Origin: an uncultured Verrucomicrobia subdivision 3 bacterium | GTDB taxonomy: Bacteria; Verrucomicrobiota; Verrucomicrobiae; Limisphaerales; CAMLLE01 | Reading direction: 5' to 3' | Assembly (NCBI GenBank): GCA_946480555.1 | Contig: CAMLLE010000259.1 | Span: 1-5,393, forward strand | DNA: 5,393 nucleotides | In this document: in pieces, positions 1 to 5,393 of the stretch | Numbering within the stretch: position 1 is the stretch's first letter | How the letters are laid out: each line of letters begins with the position of its first letter | Position numbers and translations under genes: made by a program | Notes under the pieces: model-generated | What the model saw: the letters and a program-made list of their open reading frames with translations, nothing else | The model's database searches: none | Told to the model about the DNA's origin: nothing

Positions 1-99
1 CATCTCCCCGGCTTCGCATTGATGCCGCAAGTCGAAACCAAAAACCCCGAACCCGATACTCAAACGAATGCCGCTGACACCAACATGGGTGGGAACTGA
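1..99 (+). CDS. 3' end of an upstream gene, product unknown (partial)
   Basis: The first reading frame is open from the window edge to a TGA at 97-99. It gives 32 residues, beginning HLPGFALMPQVE and ending in a hydrophilic tail rich in Asn, Thr, Pro and Asp that closes with NMGGN. A polar, disordered C-terminus like this is common in phage structural proteins, but nothing in it identifies a family. It would overlap the next gene by 32 bases (68-99). The third frame is also open until a TGA at 75-77, but its product is Arg-rich and less protein-like, so the first frame is preferred. Too little is present to propose a function; the reading frame itself is only moderately certain. Confidence 0.45.
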   Translation, partial: HLPGFALMPQVETKNPEPDTQTNAADTNMGGN

Positions 100-784
100 T
101 GATGCGCTGATCGAGCAGCCATTCTCGCCGCAATACGAGTTCGGCGAGCGAACAAGCATCATCAAAAGCTATAAAGGGCCGCTTGCCCTTTGCGTCAGTT
201 CAGCCTTGCCCCGCGGCACATTGGGCACGGGTGCGCTCACCGGCTATTGGGTCGCAAACAGCAAGGTCTCCAAGGAACAGCGCGGCATCGGCCAGTTGGT
301 CATCACGTGGGAAGCCAACTCCGTTGACAGCGGGCAAAGCCTGCCACCAGACGAATACGGCATTGATCCGTTTGAGCTGAACCCGGCGCTGTCGAAGGCG
401 GGTTACTTCACCAGCAATTTGAGCGCGGCAGAAATCAAAGCTGTTTACGCTGCTTTCGATGCGCGCGTCTCCAACAGTGCCAGCGCCTCGCCGTTCACTG
501 ACGCGTATCAAACCGCGCTTTGGGACAAGTTGATACGGGGCACGGAGAATTTTTACCTCGCGGGGTTCCGCTACAGCTGGACACGTGCTTACTGGAGCAT
601 CGCGGGCACGATCAACCTCGGCGGCTACATAGAGTCGCCGGGCGGCCCGCTCACCGGAATGTTTCCCGCCGGCATCTCCTGGCTGCGGCAGGCAGACGAT
701 GTGAAGTTTACCGGCCAGCATTTCCGCTACACCGTCAGCTGGCTTGGCGCGCCGGATGGCCATTGGGACACCGATCTCTACTAA
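68..784 (+). CDS. Probable phage virion protein of unknown function (238 aa)
   Basis: The family is not recognised. The 238-residue product has no signal peptide and no membrane segment. It is rich in Trp, Tyr, Gly and Ser. The N-terminal part (about 1-85) looks beta-rich, with PTWVGTDDALIEQPF near the start and RGIGQLVITWEA at 72-83. A probably helical stretch follows at about 119-155 (LSAAEIKAVYAAFDARV and after). The C-terminal part (about 160-238) alternates aromatic and small residues, as beta strands do (FRYSWTRAYWSIAGT at 168-181), and ends in a WDTDLY tail. This is the composition of a small tail or capsid accessory protein; that role is inference. The ATG at 68 is chosen because the next in-frame ATG is near the C-terminus, and a GTG at 89 would cut into the compact N-terminal motif. 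No Shine-Dalgarno sequence precedes it. Its TAA shares one base with the ATG of the next gene, which points to coupled translation. Confidence 0.8.
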   Translation: MPLTPTWVGTDDALIEQPFSPQYEFGERTSIIKSYKGPLALCVSSALPRGTLGTGALTGYWVANSKVSKEQRGIGQLVITWEANSVDSGQSLPPDEYGIDPFELNPALSKAGYFTSNLSAAEIKAVYAAFDARVSNSASASPFTDAYQTALWDKLIRGTENFYLAGFRYSWTRAYWSIAGTINLGGYIESPGGPLTGMFPAGISWLRQADDVKFTGQHFRYTVSWLGAPDGHWDTDLY

Positions 785-1377
785 TGCTCCAGACACCCCA
801 TCACGTGCCCATCGCGGTGCCATCGCCCAAAGCGGGCGACGACAGTCGAAAGCTCTGGCGGCACAATGTGGAACTGCAACGCCGCCTCGATACATTACTC
901 GGTGAGGCGGGCGCGGGCCGTGGCGTCGCGGGTCGGAAGCGCTTCACCTGGGTGGAGCTTCACCCCTTCAAGATTTATCAGCTGCCGTATTGGCTGCGCG
1001 CGACACCTGGCGCCAGCGACTGGCGCAAGTTTCGCATTCGCGCCGGCTGGTGCCTGGGTGCCAACGCCACCGGCACCGATGGCCACGACACCGATCCTGA
1101 CGCAGCTGAGATCGCCGAAGCGGACATGGCCGACATCACCGTCCCAGACGAGACGGCCGCGTTCTGGTTTTGGATTGCGGACGCAGACACGGCTCCAGTT
1201 GTCAAATCCGAAGCCACCGCCACCAAGCCCACGGAGTGGACCGCCACGTTGATCCCCATCGGCTTCGTCGATACGGACACCTACAGCGCCGAGAATCGCG
1301 CTGTAATCCGCCAGCTCCTGCGCACCGATGTCATCAGCACCGGCGGCGGCGCTCAAGCGGTTTGCCCTGCAGGCTGA
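784..1377 (+). CDS. Probable phage virion or tail-associated protein of unknown function (197 aa)
   Basis: The family is not recognised. The start is the ATG at 784-786, which overlaps the TAA of the preceding gene by one base (TAATG). The frame is open a further 88 codons upstream, but that part lies inside the preceding gene and reads as Arg/His-rich shadow. The product has a short charged helix at about 22-40 (SRKLWRHNVELQRRLDTLLG). A compact aromatic-rich domain follows at about 54-92 (FTWVELHPFKIYQLPYW, then WRKFRIRAGW). Next comes an acidic, Asp/Ala-rich region at about 97-122, a strand-like segment at 123-132 (AAFWFWIAD) and a second at 150-163 (EWTATLIPIGF). The C-terminus (TGGGAQAVCPAG) is flexible. 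There is no signal peptide or membrane segment. Being coupled to the gene before it and followed after 22 bases by the giant gene, it is most simply a partner of these in the same virion substructure; this is inference. Confidence 0.8.
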   Translation: MLQTPHHVPIAVPSPKAGDDSRKLWRHNVELQRRLDTLLGEAGAGRGVAGRKRFTWVELHPFKIYQLPYWLRATPGASDWRKFRIRAGWCLGANATGTDGHDTDPDAAEIAEADMADITVPDETAAFWFWIADADTAPVVKSEATATKPTEWTATLIPIGFVDTDTYSAENRAVIRQLLRTDVISTGGGAQAVCPAG

Positions 1378-1399
1378 TTTACTCTCAACCTTCCCAGCC

Positions 1400-4300
1400 A
1401 TGGCCAAACGCACTCCATGCAACAATCCAAACATGGTCGTCGGAACCATGCCGGGCACCGAGGAACCCGGCGGCTGTTACCAGCACAAGAAAGCTTCCGA
1501 GGAAACGATTACCATCCGCCAGAACGTCACCAAAGTTCCGGACTACGCCGAAACGCCGGATCCGGCCGGAATCGCGCCGTACCCTCGCCCAACGCCCGCG
1601 AGCGACACGCCGAGCTGTGGCACTTACGAATCTGATTGCGTTCCACCAGAGCCGCCGTGTGGCCCGTGGACGAATGACATGATCAACGGCGGATCGGAAT
1701 GGGATTCCGCGCTCAGTTACCCGACAGGCTCCGGCACTCCGGTTTACCTGAACTATTATGAGGTCACGGAAGACACTGTGGACATGTCCACGTGCCGGAA
1801 GATCGGCCACAAGGTCGTTCAGGCTCGCAAGACCTGGCATGGGCTCCCTGGTTTCAAATCGGAGGCGCGTAATGCACCCAACGTCGTCACCAATGACAGC
1901 AGTTGCAATCCCAGCACCTGCCGCGGCGCGCATCTCACGCCGGACCAGACGCGTTACCTGACATTGACCGGCAGCTGCACGCTGCGTCGGAACGACTACT
2001 CGGTCGAGGAAGAGACCATCGTTGACAACTGGGTGACACGCACCTGCAACGCGACCGCTAGCGTGAACCGCTACTCCGGCATCAAGACAACGACATGTAC
2101 GGCGGATGACCCATGCGACGATGTTACGTTCTACAATTTTCATCCGAACGGCACTCCGGCCACGCTGCCTCTCCCCTCTCAAACCACAGCTCGGTTGATG
2201 TTGTTCGCAGCTCAGACGTGGGATGTGAACTCACTGGTCAGCTTCATGGGCTATCCCGGTGTGCTTTTCGATCCGGATGCGGACTACACCTGCACCGGGA
2301 CATCGTGGATTGTGGAACGCATCGGCACTGAAGAGATTGTTGGCTATTACTTCGAGTCCAACGCCGATCTCAACGCTGGAACGGCATCGATCTCTTACGA
2401 TCAAGACGACTGGTCCAATGTCTATGATGCGACGCTTTCGGTTTCAAATACGTCGATCAACTGGACGCTCAAGACATACACCCAGGTGAATGTGGCTGAG
2501 GATGTGAATGTAGTTGTGCTGATTCACGATCACGAGCTGTCTTTGACGCTCTCAGACCCATACACCGCCGCGCAGTTGTTCGAAGACTGCAAGGAACTGC
2601 TCGCGGAATGGCCGCTGAATGACGACAAGCTTTTACCCTGGCGGCAGGATGGATCTCTCACAGTTGGACCGCTCGTCACCCGCAATGAGCCAAATTCAGC
2701 AGTGATTCCTACGTTTGAACCGCGCGTGTCAGACACTGATCAGCCGATTGACGACTGCGAAGGCCGCGCACCGTCGCACGAGGAATGGTCTCCAACCTAC
2801 GAACAAGTGGAATGGACCGATCCGAACACGCGGTTGTTTGATGGCTCAATCCTTGGTTCACCACTGCCAGCCGGAACAGACAAGCACTTCGACTTCCGGC
2901 ATGAGACGTGGAAGTGGTGCTTCAACAGCACCACCGGAATCAAATCGACCTGGATCGCAAAGCCCGGTGCCTGGTCCGGCCAGAACACCGCTGGAGATTC
3001 CACCGACACCTACGTTCCCGGTAACTGCACGCAATGGACCAACAATGCGCAGGCTGCATTCATCCCGCCTGGCGCTGGCATTTATTTTTTTGGCAACCAA
3101 TACGTCTTTGGAGACAACACTCAGAACTTGTTCGGGGCTGACGTGCTGGTAATGCAGAAGACGGCTCAGACCAAGGTGCCGCGGCCGTCAGAAAACTTCG
3201 CGCGCCCATGCGGCACAGACCGCTTCGCGCTCGAAGAAGATCGTGTGGAGTGCGTCCACTACGTTGACGAGACCACGCCGAGCGCACCTTTGGTTGGAAC
3301 TCAATTGTCCGGCCACGAGTTCGAGGTCGGAGAGAAGGTGTTGCTCATCGCGCCGGACAGCAGTTCCAGCGGTGTCTGGGAGGTGTCATCGATCCCGGCA
3401 GCGCATGAGGTGATTCTTGGTTCCAAGGTCTGCGATCTGCCCACTGGACTGCCGCCTCGTTGTCAGGATGGATTGGTCGCTGAATGCGCAGGCTCAATCG
3501 GGCCGTTGAAATGGTTCAACAAGCCCGGCTTTTGCGGCCGGATTGAGATTGAAAGTGCAGTTCAGAACGGCGGCGTGGTGGACATTACCGTTGCAACGCC
3601 GATTTACCTGGTCGCCGGAGATCACCTCGATTTCACGAACACCGGCAGCCTTGGAAGCAACGTGGAGGTCGCATCGGTGGGAAGCACATCGACGTTCTCT
3701 GTTACCGGAACTCTCGGCACCTACACGAGCGGCGGCTCCATGACCGTCCACGGCGCTCCGAGTGAAGACTGGAATGACAATGAGATCAAGGGGGACCTTG
3801 TTTACATCGCTTGGGAACAAACGAACCGCGACTGGCGCGAACAAGAGCGGTTGAACGGTCTCGATCCAAGCTCACCATGCTATTCAGCCGATCCACTTCC
3901 ACGTCAGCAACAGGCTGATAACGGATTCCCGCACGCCGTGACGGGCATGACCCTGCAACAGATCGGTCCAGCAGAAGGGACGTGTATCCCGTTCAGTGTT
4001 TGCAATCCGCAAGTCTTCGCCATCTCGCCCAACGGCGAGACATGGCCAAACGGAGTGACCAAACCATTCCCATCGAGCTTCACCGTCGATGCAACTTACG
4101 GAGCCCAGTGGCAGGCCGATTTCATCCAGCATTGGCCATCTATTTTCGATGAAGTCCAGCAGAAGCTCTGCATCGACGACGGAGTTGGAAACGTCAGCGA
4201 GGAGACCGCTTCACAGGATAATGGAAGCTGTGCTGTCGATGAGTTGTCGCCGCCGCGCTTTTACGTTCCGCATGTTCCCATGGTGGAAGCTCGCATCAGT

Positions 4301-4570
4301 CCCCCCTTAGGCGCACCGACGCCACCGGCTGGCTATGGATTCATGACGCTCGCGGAAATCCAATCAGCTACACCACCCGACAAGGTGGCCTTGGCACCGT
4401 GGGACATAGCCCGGTATTCGGAAGTTTATGACATGCCTCCGGGCGGATTTGAAACTCCGTGGCAGTTCTTTCAGCTCCAAAAGGGCTGCAAATGCGCTGG
4501 GGGAAGGTTTGATGACCAATACGCAGCCCAGATGGTAGAGTGTGACCGTATCTGCCCACCCGAACCATGA
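1400..4570 (+). CDS. Large cysteine-rich phage structural protein, likely tail tip or fibre (1056 aa)
   Basis: No full-length family is recognised. The start at ATG 1400 is preferred: it lies 22 bases after the previous stop. The in-frame ATG at 1328 would overlap the previous gene by 50 bases and add an unremarkable Ala/Leu-rich segment. The protein has no signal peptide and no membrane segment. Residues about 46-90 form a Pro-rich linker. The body is rich in Thr, Ser, Asp, Gly and Trp and predicted mostly beta. By eye there are about 32 cysteines spread over its length, including C169/C174 and a terminal C-x-C-x15-C-x3-C cluster (1030, 1032, 1048, 1052). Two modules resemble the short beta repeats often labelled FCCH-like in phage tail proteins. 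The first is at about 629-678 (HEFEVGEKVLLIAP, then SGVWEVSSI). The second is at about 714-783 (YLVAGDHLDFTNTG, then STFSVTGTLGTYTSGG). Size, modules and position favour a tail-tip or receptor-binding role, by inference. Its TGA overlaps the next ATG by four bases. No catalytic motif was recognised. Confidence 0.85.
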   Translation: MAKRTPCNNPNMVVGTMPGTEEPGGCYQHKKASEETITIRQNVTKVPDYAETPDPAGIAPYPRPTPASDTPSCGTYESDCVPPEPPCGPWTNDMINGGSEWDSALSYPTGSGTPVYLNYYEVTEDTVDMSTCRKIGHKVVQARKTWHGLPGFKSEARNAPNVVTNDSSCNPSTCRGAHLTPDQTRYLTLTGSCTLRRNDYSVEEETIVDNWVTRTCNATASVNRYSGIKTTTCTADDPCDDVTFYNFHPNGTPATLPLPSQTTARLMLFAAQTWDVNSLVSFMGYPGVLFDPDADYTCTGTSWIVERIGTEEIVGYYFESNADLNAGTASISYDQDDWSNVYDATLSVSNTSINWTLKTYTQVNVAEDVNVVVLIHDHELSLTLSDPYTAAQLFEDCKELLAEWPLNDDKLLPWRQDGSLTVGPLVTRNEPNSAVIPTFEPRVSDTDQPIDDCEGRAPSHEEWSPTYEQVEWTDPNTRLFDGSILGSPLPAGTDKHFDFRHETWKWCFNSTTGIKSTWIAKPGAWSGQNTAGDSTDTYVPGNCTQWTNNAQAAFIPPGAGIYFFGNQYVFGDNTQNLFGADVLVMQKTAQTKVPRPSENFARPCGTDRFALEEDRVECVHYVDETTPSAPLVGTQLSGHEFEVGEKVLLIAPDSSSSGVWEVSSIPAAHEVILGSKVCDLPTGLPPRCQDGLVAECAGSIGPLKWFNKPGFCGRIEIESAVQNGGVVDITVATPIYLVAGDHLDFTNTGSLGSNVEVASVGSTSTFSVTGTLGTYTSGGSMTVHGAPSEDWNDNEIKGDLVYIAWEQTNRDWREQERLNGLDPSSPCYSADPLPRQQQADNGFPHAVTGMTLQQIGPAEGTCIPFSVCNPQVFAISPNGETWPNGVTKPFPSSFTVDATYGAQWQADFIQHWPSIFDEVQQKLCIDDGVGNVSEETASQDNGSCAVDELSPPRFYVPHVPMVEARISPPLGAPTPPAGYGFMTLAEIQSATPPDKVALAPWDIARYSEVYDMPPGGFETPWQFFQLQKGCKCAGGRFDDQYAAQMVECDRICPPEP
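4023..4040 (+). repeat. Perfect 7-bp inverted repeat inside the large gene
   Basis: TCTCGCC at 4023-4029 and GGCGAGA at 4034-4040 pair perfectly around a CAAC loop. It lies within coding sequence (residues reading AISPNGETW). There is no T-run after it, so it is not a terminator. It may be chance in GC-rich sequence. Confidence 0.3.
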
Positions 4571-4893
4571 GAGTTCTTCAACCAGGTCGTCGCATTGGTG
4601 CAGCTGAGCCATCGCTTCCCTCGATCCGACGGATGCTTCAAAACGCAATTGGGGCTGGTGCTAGAAGCGCTGCACGGGCTGTTGGTGGGAAGCCTGTATT
4701 TGTAACAGAAGCAGTGAAGGCTGAGCGTCAGGCAATCTGCCAGGACTGCCCGAAGTGGATTGCCTCCGTGCGTCGATGCTCGATGTGCGGCTGCTGGACG
4801 GATTACAAGCTCAGACTGGCTGCTGAGAAGTGCCCTCAAGGCAAGTGGCTCGCGAGCGTTCCGCCACCATCGGGCGAGACCCCCGCGAAGTAG
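4567..4893 (+). CDS. Small Cys-knuckle (probable zinc-binding) protein next to tail gene (108 aa)
   Basis: The ATG at 4567 overlaps the TGA of the large gene in the form ATGA, a typical coupled start; no Shine-Dalgarno sequence is present. The N-terminal half (about 1-50) is basic and Ala/Gly-rich (IGAGARSAARAVGGK at 28-42), probably flexible or helical. The C-terminal half holds six cysteines: C58-x2-C61, then C71-x2-C74-x-C76, then C89-P, followed by QGKW at 91-94. This C-x2-C / C-x2-C-G-C / K-x-R-x-A-A-E-K-C-P-x-G-K-W layout is, from memory, that of small proteins commonly found beside tail genes in diverse phages; their function is not established as far as I know. Zinc binding is inferred from the cysteine spacing. 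The product could be an assembly factor or a minor virion part. The gene ends at TAG, and the same frame stays open beyond it (see findings). Confidence 0.85.
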   Translation: MRVLQPGRRIGAAEPSLPSIRRMLQNAIGAGARSAARAVGGKPVFVTEAVKAERQAICQDCPKWIASVRRCSMCGCWTDYKLRLAAEKCPQGKWLASVPPPSGETPAK

Positions 4894-4974
4894 TCGCGCC
4901 GTCAGCGCGCGTTACCAAACGAGACCCATTCTGCCGCCCGTTACGACCCATTCCGCGCGTTACCTGTTGTTTAC
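4894..4974 (+). other. 81-base spacer between Cys-knuckle gene and membrane-protein gene
   Basis: This is the only sizeable gap between genes in the window. It begins with a weak 5-bp inverted repeat just after the TAG (CGCGC at 4895-4899, GCGCG at 4905-4909), with no T-run after it, so it is not a convincing terminator. It then holds an imperfect tandem repeat, listed separately. No clear -35/-10 pair and no Shine-Dalgarno sequence before 4975 were seen. The frame of the flanking genes is open throughout, so it may be coding if the downstream protein starts earlier than assumed or if the TAG is read through. Confidence 0.5.
4923..4963 (+). repeat. Imperfect tandem direct repeat (22 + 19 bases)
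   Basis: Two adjoining units begin with GACCCATTC and end with CGTTAC: 4923-4944 and 4945-4963. They differ by a 3-base length difference and substitutions in the GC-rich middle. A further partial copy, GCGCGTTACC, lies just before at 4907-4916 and matches 4955-4964 exactly. The whole set falls in the spacer ahead of the membrane-protein gene. It could be a binding site, a duplication scar, or repeated coding sequence if this stretch is translated. Confidence 0.5.
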
Positions 4975-5385
4975 TTGATCGTCGCGTCCGTCCTGGCGTT
5001 TCAACGACGGTTCAACTGGGGCTGGTTTGAAACGATGATCCTTTGCCTGGTGGTGATCTGCGTTTTCGGATGGAAAGCATCCGGGCCACGGACGGGAACG
5101 GTCTTTTCGATTGGCGCCGTGATCATAGCGGGCGTTCCTGGATTTTTGACTTTGAAGCGCAATCCGAATCGTCGGACAGCATTCGTGTGGCTCGGGTTCG
5201 CATTTGCGAACGCGCTTTCGTTCTTTGGAGGTACGGCCATGACCTTGGAACAACGCCTCGCGCCGGGAGTGTTCGCGCTGGCGTCGCTGCTGATGGTTTG
5301 GGCGGGCTGGCAGGCGAAGTCGGCGCGAGTCAGTGAAACTAAACCGGAACGATGCAGTTGGAATCGAAACGCTGTCTCTGGGTAG
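4975..5385 (+). CDS. Small membrane protein with four hydrophobic segments, holin-like candidate (136 aa)
   Basis: The product is hydrophobic, with likely transmembrane segments at about 17-33 (MILCLVVICVFGW core), 42-60 (TVFSIGAVIIAGVPGF), 69-87 (AFVWLGFAFANALSFF) and 96-112 (GVFALASLLMVWAGW). A basic loop (KRNPNRR, 61-67) lies between the second and third, and the tail is polar and charged. The family is not recognised. The start is uncertain. TTG at 4975 gives 136 residues; ATG at 5035 gives 116 and keeps all four main segments. A hydrophobic run (ALPVVYLIVASVLAF) spans the TTG, so the true N-terminus might lie upstream, where no ATG, GTG or TTG exists back to the TAG of the previous gene. 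A small multi-pass protein after tail genes may be a holin or another membrane-acting phage protein; that is inference from position and topology only. No Shine-Dalgarno sequence was seen for either start. Confidence 0.6.
   Translation: MIVASVLAFQRRFNWGWFETMILCLVVICVFGWKASGPRTGTVFSIGAVIIAGVPGFLTLKRNPNRRTAFVWLGFAFANALSFFGGTAMTLEQRLAPGVFALASLLMVWAGWQAKSARVSETKPERCSWNRNAVSG
5196..5211 (+). repeat. 16-base near-perfect palindrome inside the membrane-protein gene
   Basis: GTTCGCA at 5196-5202 and TGCGAAC at 5205-5211 are exact reverse complements separated by TT. It lies in the codons of the third hydrophobic segment (GFAFAN). A dimeric regulator site is conceivable, but the position within a gene makes chance the simplest explanation. 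Confidence 0.3.
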
Positions 5386-5393
5386 CGCCTATT
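5352..5393 (+). CDS. Possible 5' end of next gene (partial)
   Basis: An ATG at 5352 opens a frame that runs to the window edge, giving 14 residues (MQLESKRCLWVAPI). It would overlap the end of the membrane-protein gene by 34 bases. The basic residues followed by the start of a hydrophobic stretch could be the beginning of a signal peptide or membrane anchor, but 14 residues are too few to judge. A weak GGAA lies close upstream at 5346-5349, too near the ATG for a normal ribosome binding site. Listed because the preceding gene ends within the last ten bases and another close-packed gene is expected here. Confidence 0.3.
   Translation, partial: MQLESKRCLWVAPI

Noticed and set aside
520..783. 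In-frame upstream extension of the 197-aa gene
   Set aside because: It overlaps the 238-aa gene completely and reads as Arg/His/Leu shadow; the ATG at 784 in the TAATG junction is the natural start.
200..895. 231-codon open frame on the - strand
   Set aside because: It lies opposite the 238-aa gene, is Arg/Ala-rich with no recognisable domain, and would run against an otherwise one-directional operon. Long antisense frames are expected in sequence with GC-rich third positions.
895..1458. 187-codon open frame on the - strand
   Set aside because: It is antisense to the 197-aa gene and crosses into the large gene; the composition is Gly/Arg/Val-rich shadow.
1385..2182. 265-codon open frame on the - strand
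   Set aside because: It is antisense to the 5' part of the large gene, extremely Arg/Val-rich, without any domain-like pattern.
3085..3091. Run of seven T in the large gene as a possible slippage site
   Set aside because: A shift either way reaches a stop within about 20 codons, the frame continues well without a shift, and no matching downstream gene part exists. Truncated products cannot be excluded but nothing supports them.
4895..4909. Hairpin after the Cys-knuckle gene as a terminator
   Set aside because: The stem has only five pairs and is not followed by a T-run.
4960..5253. 97-codon open frame on the - strand opposite the membrane protein
   Set aside because: The product is Arg/Lys/His-rich with no hydrophobic core, whereas the + strand frame gives four clear membrane segments.

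Overview
The window looks like part of a late (virion-structure) gene block of a tailed bacteriophage or prophage. All believable genes lie on the + strand, are packed end to end or overlap, and no tRNA, rRNA, CRISPR array, insertion sequence or integrase is visible. None of the proteins is recognised well enough to give a gene symbol. The phage assignment rests on the architecture: compact one-strand genes, a very large beta-rich protein without a signal peptide, a small cysteine-knuckle protein of a type often seen beside phage tail genes, and a small multi-pass membrane protein after it.

Layout: (i) 1-99, the 3' end of an upstream gene, whose hydrophilic C-terminus runs into the next gene. 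(ii) 68-784, a 238-aa protein of unknown function rich in Trp and Tyr. (iii) 784-1377, a 197-aa protein sharing a TAATG stop/start with the previous gene. (iv) 1400-4570, a 1056-aa cysteine-rich protein, with two short beta modules in its last third that resemble the FCCH-like repeats of phage tail and fibre proteins. (v) 4567-4893, a 108-aa protein with six cysteines in a likely zinc-binding pattern, coupled by an ATGA overlap. (vi) 4894-4974, an 81-base spacer with an imperfect tandem repeat. (vii) about 4975-5385, a protein with four hydrophobic segments and an uncertain start. (viii) 5352-end, a possible start of the next gene.

Organism: G+C is moderately above half by eye. None of the starts has a convincing Shine-Dalgarno sequence; the stretches before them are A/C- or pyrimidine-rich. 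Initiation without Shine-Dalgarno is common in Bacteroidota and in parts of the Verrucomicrobiota/Planctomycetota. The G+C content argues against typical Bacteroidota, so a phage of a Verrucomicrobiota-like host is my guess, with low confidence.

Working together (inference): genes ii-iv probably encode virion parts, most likely tail or tail-tip components, made from one late transcript with translational coupling. The Cys-knuckle protein travels with the large protein. The membrane protein and the gene after it could begin a lysis or host-interaction section. The most useful leads are the large uncharacterised Cys-rich protein and the single in-frame TAG that separates the Cys-knuckle gene from the membrane-protein reading frame.
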